Assembly: GCA_963555775.3 (NCBI GenBank) | Contig: CAUVWY020000002.1 | Location: 310,001-374,000 of the forward strand | DNA length: 64,000 nucleotides | Source: JAJEDW01 sp963555775 | GTDB taxonomy: Bacteria; Acidobacteriota; Terriglobia; 20CM-2-55-15 | Reading direction: 5' to 3' | Shown: piece by piece, positions 28,401 through 37,300 of the stretch | How positions within the stretch are numbered: the first letter of the stretch is position 1 | Layout: the number at the start of each line of letters is the position of its first letter | Translations under genes and position numbers: made by a program | Notes under the pieces: generated by a model | The model's database searches: none | What the model was told of the DNA's origin: nothing | Seen by the model: only the letters and a program-made list of their open reading frames with translations

Positions 28401-30133
28401 TCGATGATGCCGGTGGTGACCGCCGTGAGCGTCTGGCCCACCTCGGCCGTGCCCGTGATGGTCGGCGCGCCCGTCGCCAGGGTGTTTGCCACCGCCGAGA
28501 CGGTCGCCGTCGCGTCGCTGGTGAGCGTCTCGGAATAGCCATCGTCGTCGGTGAAGGTCACCTGCACCTTGATGGTCTTGCCCAGGTCGGCGTCGCGCAG
28601 GGTATAGGTGCTCGAATTCGCTCCCGAAATGTTGGCATCCGAGCCGTCCACCCGGATCCACTGGTACCTGTAGCCGGGGGTGGTCAACCCGTTGGCATCG
28701 ATGATGGCGGTGGTGACCGCCGTCAGCGTCTGGCCGACCTGCGCCGTGCCGCTGATCGTCGGCGCGCCCGTCGCGAGGGTGTTTGCCACCGCCGAGACGG
28801 TCGCCGTCGCGTCGCTGGTGAGCGTTTCGGTGTAGCCATCGTCGTCGGTGAAGGTCACCTGCACCTTGATGGTCTTGTCCAGGTCGGCGTCGCGCAGGGT
28901 ATAGGTGCTCGAATTCGCTCCCGAAATGTTGGCATCCGAGCCGTCCACCCGGATCCACTGGTACCTGTAGCCGGGGGTGGTCAACCCGTTGGCATCGATG
29001 ATGCCGGTGGTGACCGCCGTGAGCGTCTGGCCCACCTCGGCCGTGCCCGTGATGGTCGGCGTGCCCGTCGGGGCGGCGTTGGTGGTGCCGCCTGCGGCGG
29101 TGCCCTTGACATCGATTTGGATTACCTTTCCGGTCAAAGTTACTCTCCACACATCCGTAGTCGTATCCACGAAATGATATACGTTTGCGATCTCCCACCC
29201 GGCCAATGAAGCCGTGTCTTCATTGTCGGAGGTTGTCGCGGACCACTCCCCAGGGTTCGAAGATGAGATGCGCGAAAACAGTAGGGTGTAGGTCGTATCG
29301 GGATCGAGGGTGGTGCCGGTCGGCGCCATGAAGGAGAGGGTCGCAATTGCAAAATTGCCTGGCGCCACAAGCGGCGTACAACTGGTCGTATCGGGATAGC
29401 TGTTGCTATCCGTCGCACATACAGACAGCGAGAAACGACGGCGGTTTTCAGATTTCACGTCGACACTGCTCAGCGTATAGCCGGCCGTGTTCGAGCCCGT
29501 CGTGAAGGGTTGCGCCGTGTCCCCACTCCTAAAGATGTGAGAGTCCGAGAGCTGATTGAAATTGCTGACAAACGTCGTCGCCGTCTGCGCCGCGGCCTGC
29601 TCCGGCACGCCGAGCGCCAGGCCGGCGAGGGCGGCCAGCGCCAGGGCTGCCGCCCGCGCGCCACGCAGCAGGGTCGCGGTGTTCTTCCGCGGGCGGAGCC
29701 GCCGCCGCAGGAAGGACCGGCGCGTCAGGGAGGTCCGGCGCGGCGCCGATGCGGCGGGGGAAGCACGGTCCGGGGAAGGGACGCGCGCCCATCGGGCAGG
29801 GGGGCCAGAACGATCCTGGTACGGGGAGCCGCCCCGGGGCCGCCGGGAAGGCTCGGACGGCCGGTCCGGTCCGGGTGTCCAGGACGCGCTCCGCCGGGTC
29901 ATGGAACGCCCCGGCGGACAGGGCTCGGCGCCCGGCTCTCCCGATGTTTCATGGTCGTCGCCCGCTTCCCCGATACCCTCCGGGCCGATACCCCCGGCGG
30001 CGTCCGGACCGGACGTCCATGCGCGCCGCCCCGCTTCTTCCGGCCCCCGGCCGTCCGGCGGCGCGGCGTCCGCCCGGCAGATCCGCGTTTCAGTGCTCCC
30101 GGCGATATCTCCCCAATCCGACGAACGATCCAT
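25424..30133 (-). CDS. Secreted choice-of-anchor/Ig-repeat protein with array C-terminal cassette
   Basis: About 1,569 residues. ATG 30133 (MDRSSDWGDIAGS) was chosen because the same context ACCGAAATG plus M-x-x-SS...IA occurs at 58489 and 40458. A long basic N-terminal region precedes a hydrophobic segment (LALAALAGLALGVPEQAAAQ, ~165-185). Residues ~190-340 resemble a choice-of-anchor R-type domain (PFTTGSNTAGYTLSSVDVKS to YTLLFSRISSS). Four tandem ~99-residue Ig-like repeats follow (VGQTLTAVTT, YRYQWIRVDGSDANISGANS), then one Ig-like and one SwmB-like domain, Pro/Gly linker, Fn3, D1, Glu/Gln linker and D2. No catalytic domain is seen, so it is more likely adhesive or structural. Promoter at 30262-30290. 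Confidence 0.8.
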   Translation of the reverse strand: MDRSSDWGDIAGSTETRICRADAAPPDGRGPEEAGRRAWTSGPDAAGGIGPEGIGEAGDDHETSGEPGAEPCPPGRSMTRRSASWTPGPDRPSEPSRRPRGGSPYQDRSGPPARWARVPSPDRASPAASAPRRTSLTRRSFLRRRLRPRKNTATLLRGARAAALALAALAGLALGVPEQAAAQTATTFVSNFNQLSDSHIFRSGDTAQPFTTGSNTAGYTLSSVDVKSENRRRFSLSVCATDSNSYPDTTSCTPLVAPGNFAIATLSFMAPTGTTLDPDTTYTLLFSRISSSNPGEWSATTSDNEDTASLAGWEIANVYHFVDTTTDVWRVTLTGKVIQIDVKGTAAGGTTNAAPTGTPTITGTAEVGQTLTAVTTGIIDANGLTTPGYRYQWIRVDGSDANISGANSSTYTLRDADLDKTIKVQVTFTDDDGYTETLTSDATATVSAVANTLATGAPTISGTAQVGQTLTAVTTAIIDANGLTTPGYRYQWIRVDGSDANISGANSSTYTLRDADLGKTIKVQVTFTDDDGYSETLTSDATATVSAVANTLATGAPTITGTAEVGQTLTAVTTGIIDANGLTTPGYTYQWIRVDGSDANISGANSSTYTLRDADLDKTIKVQVTFTDDDGYTETLTSDATATVSAVANTLATGAPTITGTAEVGQTLTAVTTGIMDANGLTTPNYTYQWIRANGSDANISGANSSTYTLRDADLGKTIKVRVTFADAARNSETLTSEATATVVAAATAPTVSNVAVTSTPASGNTYLAGEAIEFTVAFSAPVTVTGTPTFAFRLGATTRQAAFTRGSDSAALVFARTVQAGEVERDGISWNANALALGGGTITKMGATAAASLTHAAQAALAGHRVDAAPPALVSASVRGRALALVYDEALNPASRPAANAYMVTATAGTTTTNPAVSAVAVGGSRVTLTLDTAPSQGATVTLAYAPPASNPVQDAAGNDAPAFSGQSVTVGTPPPPPPPPPPTGGGGGGGGGGGRARPPSYPGTIRAEGGDGEVTLTWDAPSSQGSSRIEHYEYRIDGEGEWISTGSADRIHTITGLINGRVYFFHLRAVSAAGAGAHRISPEATPVADLDFTHFANGGFITSTLALVNAGAYPVRPAIYFYDQDGDPIAARRVVELTPDLEVGDDGALRPRTVMNPLSELTIATHGRGGLRVGSVTVRAPGSIGGVLRFDIPGHGVAGVADSPTLRDALVPVRRQDGGINTGVAVRNRGTATLTLQCRLMRDGAVLEETMIPLAVNGQDSRFIDQVFPDADTSDFAGSVRCAAPEPGRFSAVAFELDGTNRIFTTLPVVPVPAVPEQEQEQEEEQDQEQEEEPEQDATRLDFTHFANGGKIVSSLVLVNAGANPVRPAIYFNDQDGGAIAAESMLDVPADMEIGDDGALSPRTAMNPLGELTISTHGRGVLKVGSVAVVAEGPVGGVLRFDIPRLGVAGVGDSPPVRDALVPVRRQDGGINTGVALHNRGTTALLVRCRLMRDGAVLEETMIPLAANGQDSRFIDQVFPTADTSDFAGSVRCLTPEPGRFSAVAFELDGVHRIFTTLPVVPVVEVP
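26106..26190 (-). repeat. Glu/Gln-rich linker repeat
   Basis: Imperfect short repeats encoding an EQEQEQEEEQDQEQEEEP-like linker between D1 and D2; nearly identical to 42287-42371. Confidence 0.8.
27930..29080 (-). repeat. Four tandem ~297-bp repeats encoding ~99-residue Ig-like units
   Basis: Units share PTITGTAEVGQTLTAVTTG, YQWIRVDGSDANISGANSS and TLRDADLDKTIKVQVTF; the DNA is nearly identical between units, with the outermost unit nearest 27930 most diverged (DAARNSETLTSEATA). Such identity implies recent expansion or conversion. Confidence 0.88.
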
Positions 30134-30432
30134 TTCGGTCACGCAATCCCCTGACTTCCCGGTGGCGTTTCGCCCCGCGCGCACAGCGCCGACCGTCGAG
30201 GGCGCAGATAATCTCCACGCGGCCTGCCCGGCTTCCCCGGCGGTCCGAATACAATTCAACTCATTAATATTAGGCAATAAATAGTGACAAATCAGTCCTC
30301 TTCTGGGGTATAAGAGCGAATTCAGAGCGAATGGTATGCTATCTAGGAGCTAGATCGAATCGCACCGCCATGGACGCGGTCCGGCGCCGAATCACCCGCC
30401 GGCCGGGGCGGCGGGCAGAGGGAGGAGAACGG
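30134..30432. promoter_or_regulatory. Conserved divergent upstream block, copy 1
   Basis: About 300 bp between the minus-strand array gene and a plus-strand GAF-domain fragment. It shares its central AT-rich core and the last ~100 bp (ending GGAGGAGAACGG) with 40459-40759 and 58490-58747. Confidence 0.75.
30262..30290 (-). promoter_or_regulatory. Predicted promoter of the 25424-30133 gene
   Basis: Minus strand TTGTCA (30290-30285), 17-bp spacer, TTAATG (30267-30262). Same layout as at 25179, 40589 and 58575; the -10 here is the weakest. Confidence 0.55.
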
Positions 30433-31356
30433 ATGAGCGATCGCGACCGGACGGCGGACGAGAACGCGGCGCTGCGCGCCCGCATCCCCGCGCTCAGCGC
30501 GGCGAGCCTGCGCTTCAACGCGAGCCTCGACCTCGAGACCGTGCTGAACGAGGTTGTCGAGAGCGCCCGGCCGCTCACCGGCGCGCGCTACGGCGCTATC
30601 GCCACCATCGACGATGCCGGCGTCCCCCAGGACTTTGTCACCTCAGGCTTCACCGCGGAGGAGCACCGCAAGCTGGTGGAATGGCCCGACGGGCCGCGGC
30701 TGTTCGAGTATTTCCGCGACCTGCAGGGACCGTTGAGGCTGGCCGACGTGCCCGACTATGTGCGCTCGGTCGGCTTCTCGACCGACCGGCTGCCCTCGAA
30801 GACCTTCCAGGGCACGCCGATGCGCCACCGGGGCGTCCATGTCGGCAACTTTTACCTGGTCGAGAAGGAGGGCGGGGAGGCGTTCACGGACGGGGACGAG
30901 GAGGTTCTGGTGCTGTTCGCCTCACAGGCGGCGACGGCGATCGCCAACGCTCGCACCTATCGCGCCGAGCAACGCGCTCACGCGGGCCTGGAAGCCCTGA
31001 TCGAGACCTCGCCGGTCGGCGTCACGGTGTTCGATGCGCAGACCGGCGATCTGGTCTCGCTCAACCGCGAGGCCCGGCGCATCGTCGAGGGCCTGTGCCT
31101 GCCCGGCCAGTCTGCGGAGCAGCTGCTGGAGACGATCACCTGCCGGCGCGCGGACGGCCGCGAGATCGCGCTCGCCCGGCTGCCGCTGGCGCGGGCGCTG
31201 AGCGGCGCCGTCACCGCGTACTTCCGGCTCGGCGCCACGCATGAGTTCCAGCACCACCGTGACCTTCCGCCGGGCCGACCAACGGCCCTTCCCGCGGCGC
31301 GCTATCTCCGGGAAGTCAGGGCACCTCGACCACTGGGACGACGGGCAGGGTGGTAA
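30433..31356 (+). pseudogene. Truncated GAF-PAS sensor/regulator, deletion derivative 1
   Basis: ATG 30433 follows GGAGGAGAACGG. The 308-residue product begins MSDRDRTADENAALR, has a helical lead (LRFNASLDLETVLNEVVESA) and a GAF domain (~20-180; ARYGAIATIDDAGVPQDFVT, GVHVGNFYLVEKEGGEAFTD, VLFASQAATAIANARTY). The beginning of a PAS domain follows (LEALIETSPVGVTVFDAQTG). After ALSGAV it runs into AYFRLGATHEF, which is the 3' flank seen downstream of the winged-helix fragment at 59026. Kinase and DNA-binding parts are therefore lost by internal deletion, and the frame ends inside the opposite gene's 3' end. The parent was probably a GAF-PAS-histidine kinase hybrid with a winged-helix C-terminus. 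Confidence 0.78.
31215..31318 (+). repeat. Conserved 3' flank of array units, copy 1
   Basis: Runs from CGCGTACTTCCGGCT to CTCCGGGAAGTCAGGGCAC at the stop of the next array gene; recurs at 59026-59142 with small differences. Confidence 0.8.
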
Positions 31357-34300
31357 AGATCCGGTGGATCCCATCCAGTTCGAAGGCCACCGCCGAGAAG
31401 AGTCCCGGCTCGGGCGTCAGGCACCGCACCGACCCCACGAAGTCCGAGGTATCGGCGGTGGGGAACACCTGGTCGATGAACCGGGAGTCCTGGCCGTTGG
31501 CCGCAAGCGGGATCATCGTCTCTTCGAGCACGACGCCGTCCCGCATCAATCGGCAGCGCACCAGAAGGGCGGTCGCGTCCCGGTTGTGGACCGCGACCCC
31601 CGTGTTGATGCCGCCATCCTGGCGGCGCACCGGGACCAGGGCATCCCGGACCGGGGGACTATCGCCGACCCCGGCGACGCCGAGGGCGGGGATGTCGAAG
31701 CGCAGGACACCGCCGATGGGACCCTCGGCGGTCACGGCGACCGATCCGACCTTCAGAACCCCCCGACCGTGGCTGGAGATCGTCAGTTCTCCCAGCGGGT
31801 TCATGGCCGTGCCAGGGCTCAGGGCGCCGTCGTCGCCGATCTCCAGTTCTTCGGTGAGATCCACCAGCGATTGGGCGGCGATGGGATCGCCTTGCTGATC
31901 GTAGAAGTAGATGGCGGGACGGACCGGATTGGCGCCCGCGTTCACCAGCACCAGTGAGGAGACGATCTTCCCGCCATTGGCGAAATGCGTGAAGTCCAGG
32001 CGCGTGGCGTCCTGTTGCTGTTCCTGCTCCTGTTCCTCTTCTTGCTCCTGCTGCGGGACCGCCGGCGTCGGTACCGGCACTACGGGCAGCGTGGTGAAGA
32101 TCCGGTGGATTCCGTCCAGTTCGAAGGCCACCGCAGAGAAGAGTCCCGGCTCGGGCGCGGTGCACCGCACCGACCCGGCGAAGTCCGACGTATCGGCGGC
32201 GGGGAACACCTGGTCGATGAACCGGGAGTCCTGGCCGTTGACCGCGAGCCGGATATCCGCCTCTTCGATCACGGCGCCGTCCCGCATCAATCCGCATTGC
32301 AGGGTCAGGGTGGCCGTTCCCCGATTGCGGACCGCGACGCCGGTGTTGATGCCCATCTCCTGGCGGCGGACCGGGAGCAGGGCATCCCGGAGGGTCGGGC
32401 TGTCGGCGACCCCGGCGACCCCAAGGTTGGGGATATCGAAGCGCAGGACCCCACCGATGGAACTGGGAGCCCGGACCGTGACCGATCCGACCCGCTGCCC
32501 CCCGCGGCCATGGGAGGCGATGGTGAGTTCTTCCAGCGGGTTCATGACCGTCCGGGGGCGCAGGGCGCCGTCGTCAGCCACTTCCAGATCCGGGGTGAGT
32601 TCCACCACCCTCCGGACGGCAATGGGGTCGCCGTCCTGATCGTAGAAGTAGATGGCGGGACGGACCGGATAGGCGCCCGCGTTCACCAGCGCCAGCGTGG
32701 ACGTGACGAACCCCCCATTGGCGAAGTGGGTAAAGTCCAGGTCGGCCACCGGCGTGGCCTCGGGCGAAATGCGGTGGGAACCGGCGCCGGCCGCGCTCAC
32801 CGCGCGCAGATGGAAGACGTAGACCCGGCCGTTGATCAGACCGGCAATCGTGTGGGCGCGGTCGGTCGATCCGGTCGAAATCCACTCGCCCTCCCCGTCG
32901 ATCCGGTACTCGTAATGCTGAATCCGGGAACTGCCCCGGCTGGCCGGCGCCTCCCATCGTAGCGTCACCGCCCCGTCGCCGCCCGCCGCCCGAATGGTTC
33001 CGGGATAGCTGGGCGGCCGGTCGCGCCCGCCGCCTCCGCCGCCGCCTCCGCCACCCGTGGTGGGCGGGGGCGGGGGCGGGGGCGGGGGCCTGATGACTAC
33101 TGGAGGCGGCGTCGCCCGCATCGTTTCCACACCGCCATAGCCCAAGGCGTTCACCCCCCGTAGCTCGAAGACGTATTCCGTGCCGTTCGTCAGATTGGGC
33201 ACCGTCGCGGATCGCTGCGCCGGACCAACCCTCATCCAGCCGCTGAACTCCCCGCCGCTCTCCGCCCAGCGGTATTCGTAGCGGACGATCGGAGCGCCCC
33301 CGGTGTTCGCCGGGGTATTCCACCTCAGCGTCACCTGGCCGTTGCCCGGGCTCGGCGTCCGACCGATCGCCGAGATCGGCAGCGTCACTCCCGGTGGGGC
33401 CACCCGAACCTCAAGCGCTCCTTCCTCGTTCGGTTTGTTCCCTGCCGACGACCTCACCGCCTCTCTGCTCACCGTCAGCGTCAGCGTGTAGTTGTGCGCC
33501 ACCCCATTGGTCCCGGGCGTCACTGTATTGGTGAACACCCGGTTGTCGACCGTATCCAGTCGACCGATCCCCGGGTCGCAGAACACCGGGTTGTTCTGAT
33601 CGTCGCTGCAGGCAGGATTCTGACCGCTCTCGATGTCGCTGCTGGAAAAACCTGTCACCGGCTCGGAAAAGCTGAACCTTACCGTAAAGGGGCCCTCCAT
33701 CGGCGGCTCGATGTCACTCGTCATCTGAACCGTCAGGGGCGTGACGGTCATCCCCTCCCCCGACTCCGACCAGTCGCTTGTCCCCTCGTCGTTGGTGGCC
33801 CGCACCTGCACTTCATAGACCGTGCCCGGTTCCAGGTCATCAAGCGTCAGAGAGAGCCCCGGCCCCTCGTGTTGACCGTCGATGAAGCGCCCCGTGCCCT
33901 TCTCCCGGTACTGCACGTCGTAGTCGGTGATCGGAGGTCCCGTGTTGTCCGGTTCGCTCCAGTTGACCGTGAGAATGTCGGCCGTCTCCCCCGAGAAGAC
34001 CGGCGGCTCCGGAACACCCGGCGGTTCCCGTTCGTCGGTCACTCTGAGGGTGATCGTTTGCTCGGCCTCCAGTTCCCTGGCCCCCGCCCCGCTCTTCACC
34101 TCCACTGTCACCTCATACTCGTTATCTCCCGGGGCCTCGAAGTCCGGCGCTGTCCGGAAGTTCAGATCCCCCGTATCGGAGGTAATCGTGAACTGCCCCC
34201 GATCGGTCCCACCCACGATCGCCCAGCCGGTCACCTCGTCACCCGGGTCGGTGTCTCTGGCCGCCAGCCGCCTCGCCACCGTCTGGTTCTCCGGAACATC

Positions 34301-37300
34301 GAACGAACTCGGACTTGTGATCTGCGGGGCCGTGTTGGGCGCCCCCGTCGTGTTGGTCACGGACCGGTTGCTCAGTGCGATCGCGTCGTTGCCCACCGCA
34401 TCCCGGATCGGGTCGGTGTCCGGCGCGTAACTCACCCGGATTCCCGTATCTCCGTGCACCACCGCAGGATTGAGGGTCAGCGTCACCACGGTATCGCTGA
34501 CCGAGACTCCCGAAACGGTTCGCCCGCTCCCGTCCACATGCACCGTGAAGTCCCCCGGCGCAGGCCTCGATCCCTCATCGAGCGCCTCCCTGTAGGTCAG
34601 CGTCAGAGAGGAGCTGTCCACCGCCGTGCTGACGAGAACGGGCCGGACCCCGTCCACCTTGTGCCCCGCCTGCGGCGCCACCGCTTCATGGGCCAGATCC
34701 GCCCGATTTTCCGCATCGTCGGTGATCGTCCCCCCGTTCCGGTCGATCCTCCCGGCCTCTATGCTCACCCCGTCGGTGTCGTCGTCCCCATCGGCCACCT
34801 CGTAGGCGAACACCAGCGCCGCCGCCCCCGTGCCGGTTTCATAGCCGGCCGTTCGGGTCCTGGTTCCCACTCTCAGCCTCAACTGCGGCGTCCCCTCCAC
34901 CTCCACCGTCTCATCGAAGGTCACCGTCACCTCGATCTCGTCCCCCGCCGCATAAGTCTGGTCAGATCCCGGGTTCGATGTGATGGCCAGACTCCTCACC
35001 GTCGGCGCTGTCGTGTCCGGGGTGTCGTTGGTCACCGGCTCGCGGCTGAGCGCCTCCGCATCGTTTCCCGGCACATCCCGGATCGGGTTGTCACCCGGCG
35101 TATAGCTCACCTGGATCCCTGCCTCCAAGTGCTCGGCCCCCACGTCCAGGGTCAGCTCCACCGCACTCCCGTTCACTCGAACTCCGGTGACCGTCCGCAC
35201 CCGATCGCCCCCCGACACCGTGAAGTCCCCCGGCACAGGCATCGAACTCCCGTCGAGCGGTTCGTCGTAGGTCAGCGTCAGCTTTGTCCCGTTCACCACT
35301 GCCCCGCCGCTTGCGGCCAGCCGCGGCTTGACCCCGTCCACATTGTGGTTCGAGTCTGCAGCCAGCCCGTCATGATCCAGCTCCGCGGGATTGTCCGAGG
35401 TGTCCTCAATCGTCCCGCCCGACAGGCTGTCGGCCTCGACGGCCAACCCGTCGGTGTCGCTATCCCCATCGGCCACCTCATAGCCAAACACCAGCGCCGC
35501 CGTTCCTGAACCACCCTGATAGTTTGCCGTTCGCCTCCCGCTTCCCAGCTCGATTGTCAGCCGCGGCGTTCCCGTCACTTCCACCGTCTCGCTGAAGGTC
35601 ACCGTCACCCGAATCTCTTCCCCCGCCGCATAGGTCCTGTCCGTCCCCGGATCCGAGCTGATCTCGACCGAATCCACCGTCGGCGCCGTCGTGTCCGGCG
35701 TCTCGTTCGTCACCGGCTCGTTGCTCAGTCCGGCCGCCTCGTTGCCCGGCACGTCCCGGATCAGTCTCGCGCCCGACCCCGCCCGGTAGCTCACGCGAAT
35801 CCCTTCCTCCCCGTGCTCCACCGCCGGGTCGACGGTGAGGATGACCGCACGGCCGCTGATTCCCACGTCGGAGACCGTTCGCGTCCGGTCGCCGCCCCTC
35901 ACCGTGAAGGCGCTTTCGGGCGGCGTCGAGCCGCCGTCCAACAGCTCGTCGTAGTTTAACGTCAGGATCGAACCGTTAACGACGGCTCCGCCGGTGTCCT
36001 CCAGAACCGGCCGGACTCCGTCCACCCGATGACCGGACCGCGGGCTCACCGCCGGATGCGTCAACACGGCGGCATTGTCCGACGCGTCGGCGATCGTCCC
36101 CCGGTTCAGGTCGATGCCGTCGGCCGCTATGCTCACCCCGTCGTCGTCGCTCTCCCCTTCCGCCACCTTGTACTCGAACACCAGCGCGCCGGTGCCGGAG
36201 CCGTCCGCATAGTCGGCCGTTCGTTCCTCGCCTCCGACCTCGAGCTTCACCCGCGGCGTCCCCGTCACCGTCACCGCCTCGTCGAACGCCGCCGTGACCA
36301 CGATCCGGTCGCCGGCCGCGTAGATCCCATCCGTCCCCGGATCGGACGTGATCGAGACCAACGACAACCGCGGCGCCGTCGTGTCCAGCACTCTCACCGA
36401 CAGCCACCCATTGCGCGTCGCTTCACCACCCGCCACCACCGCGGCCACCTGGTAGGCGTAGGTGACGCCGGCGATGAAGTCGGTGTCGGCGTACGTGCGA
36501 CTTCCGGTGTTCTCGGCCAGGGCCTCGACGGCGGTGCCGTCGTCGCGATAAAGGGTGTAGGCGACGCCCGGCGGCGGGATCCAGTGGCTCGCCGCCACCG
36601 CCTCCCAGTTGAGGTTCACCCGGGTCTCGTTCGCGGTCGTCGTCAGGGCCGGGCCTTCCCGAAGCTGGTAGCCGAATTCCTGCCATGTCGCCGAATTATT
36701 CCCATCGAAGTCCACTACCAGCACGGGATACTCGTCGGCCTCCCCGATGTCCCACAGGTCATCGTCCCAGTCCGCATAGATGCCCGTGTCGTCGGTGGGC
36801 GCCTGGAGCTGCGCCGTCGTCCGGCCCGTCCCGCCGGCGCTCTGGGTGCGGCCCGACGTGCTCGTGTCCCAGTAGCCGGCGATCACCTGCCCGCCCCCGG
36901 AGGTCCCGACCAACCCGCCCACGCCGGAATCGCCCGACACGGGGCCCGTGGCGTAGGCCGCGCGGATCTCGCCGGTCGATTGGTTGTTCCCGACCAGGCC
37001 GCCCACGTCGGAGTCGCCGGAAACACGGCCCGTGGCGTAGGCGGCGGTAATCTCGCCGCGGTTGTCCCCCGCCAGCCCGCCCACGTCGTCGTCACCCGAC
37101 ACGCTGGCCGTGGCGTAGCTGCCGCGAATCCCGCCACCGAACACGTTGATGCCCACCAACCCGCCGACATTCTCGACTCCCGATACGCGGCCCGTCACGT
37201 AGCTGGCGCGGATCTCGCCCACGTTGTACCCGGCCAGCCCCGCGGCCAGCGGGGTACCCGTCACGTCGGCGTCGATCAGCCCGACGTTCCGGATCTCCGA

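Noticed and set aside
27930..29080. Evenly spaced repeats that might look like a CRISPR array
   Set aside because: The period is ~297 bp, all units are coding and in frame, and there are no short repeats with unique spacers.
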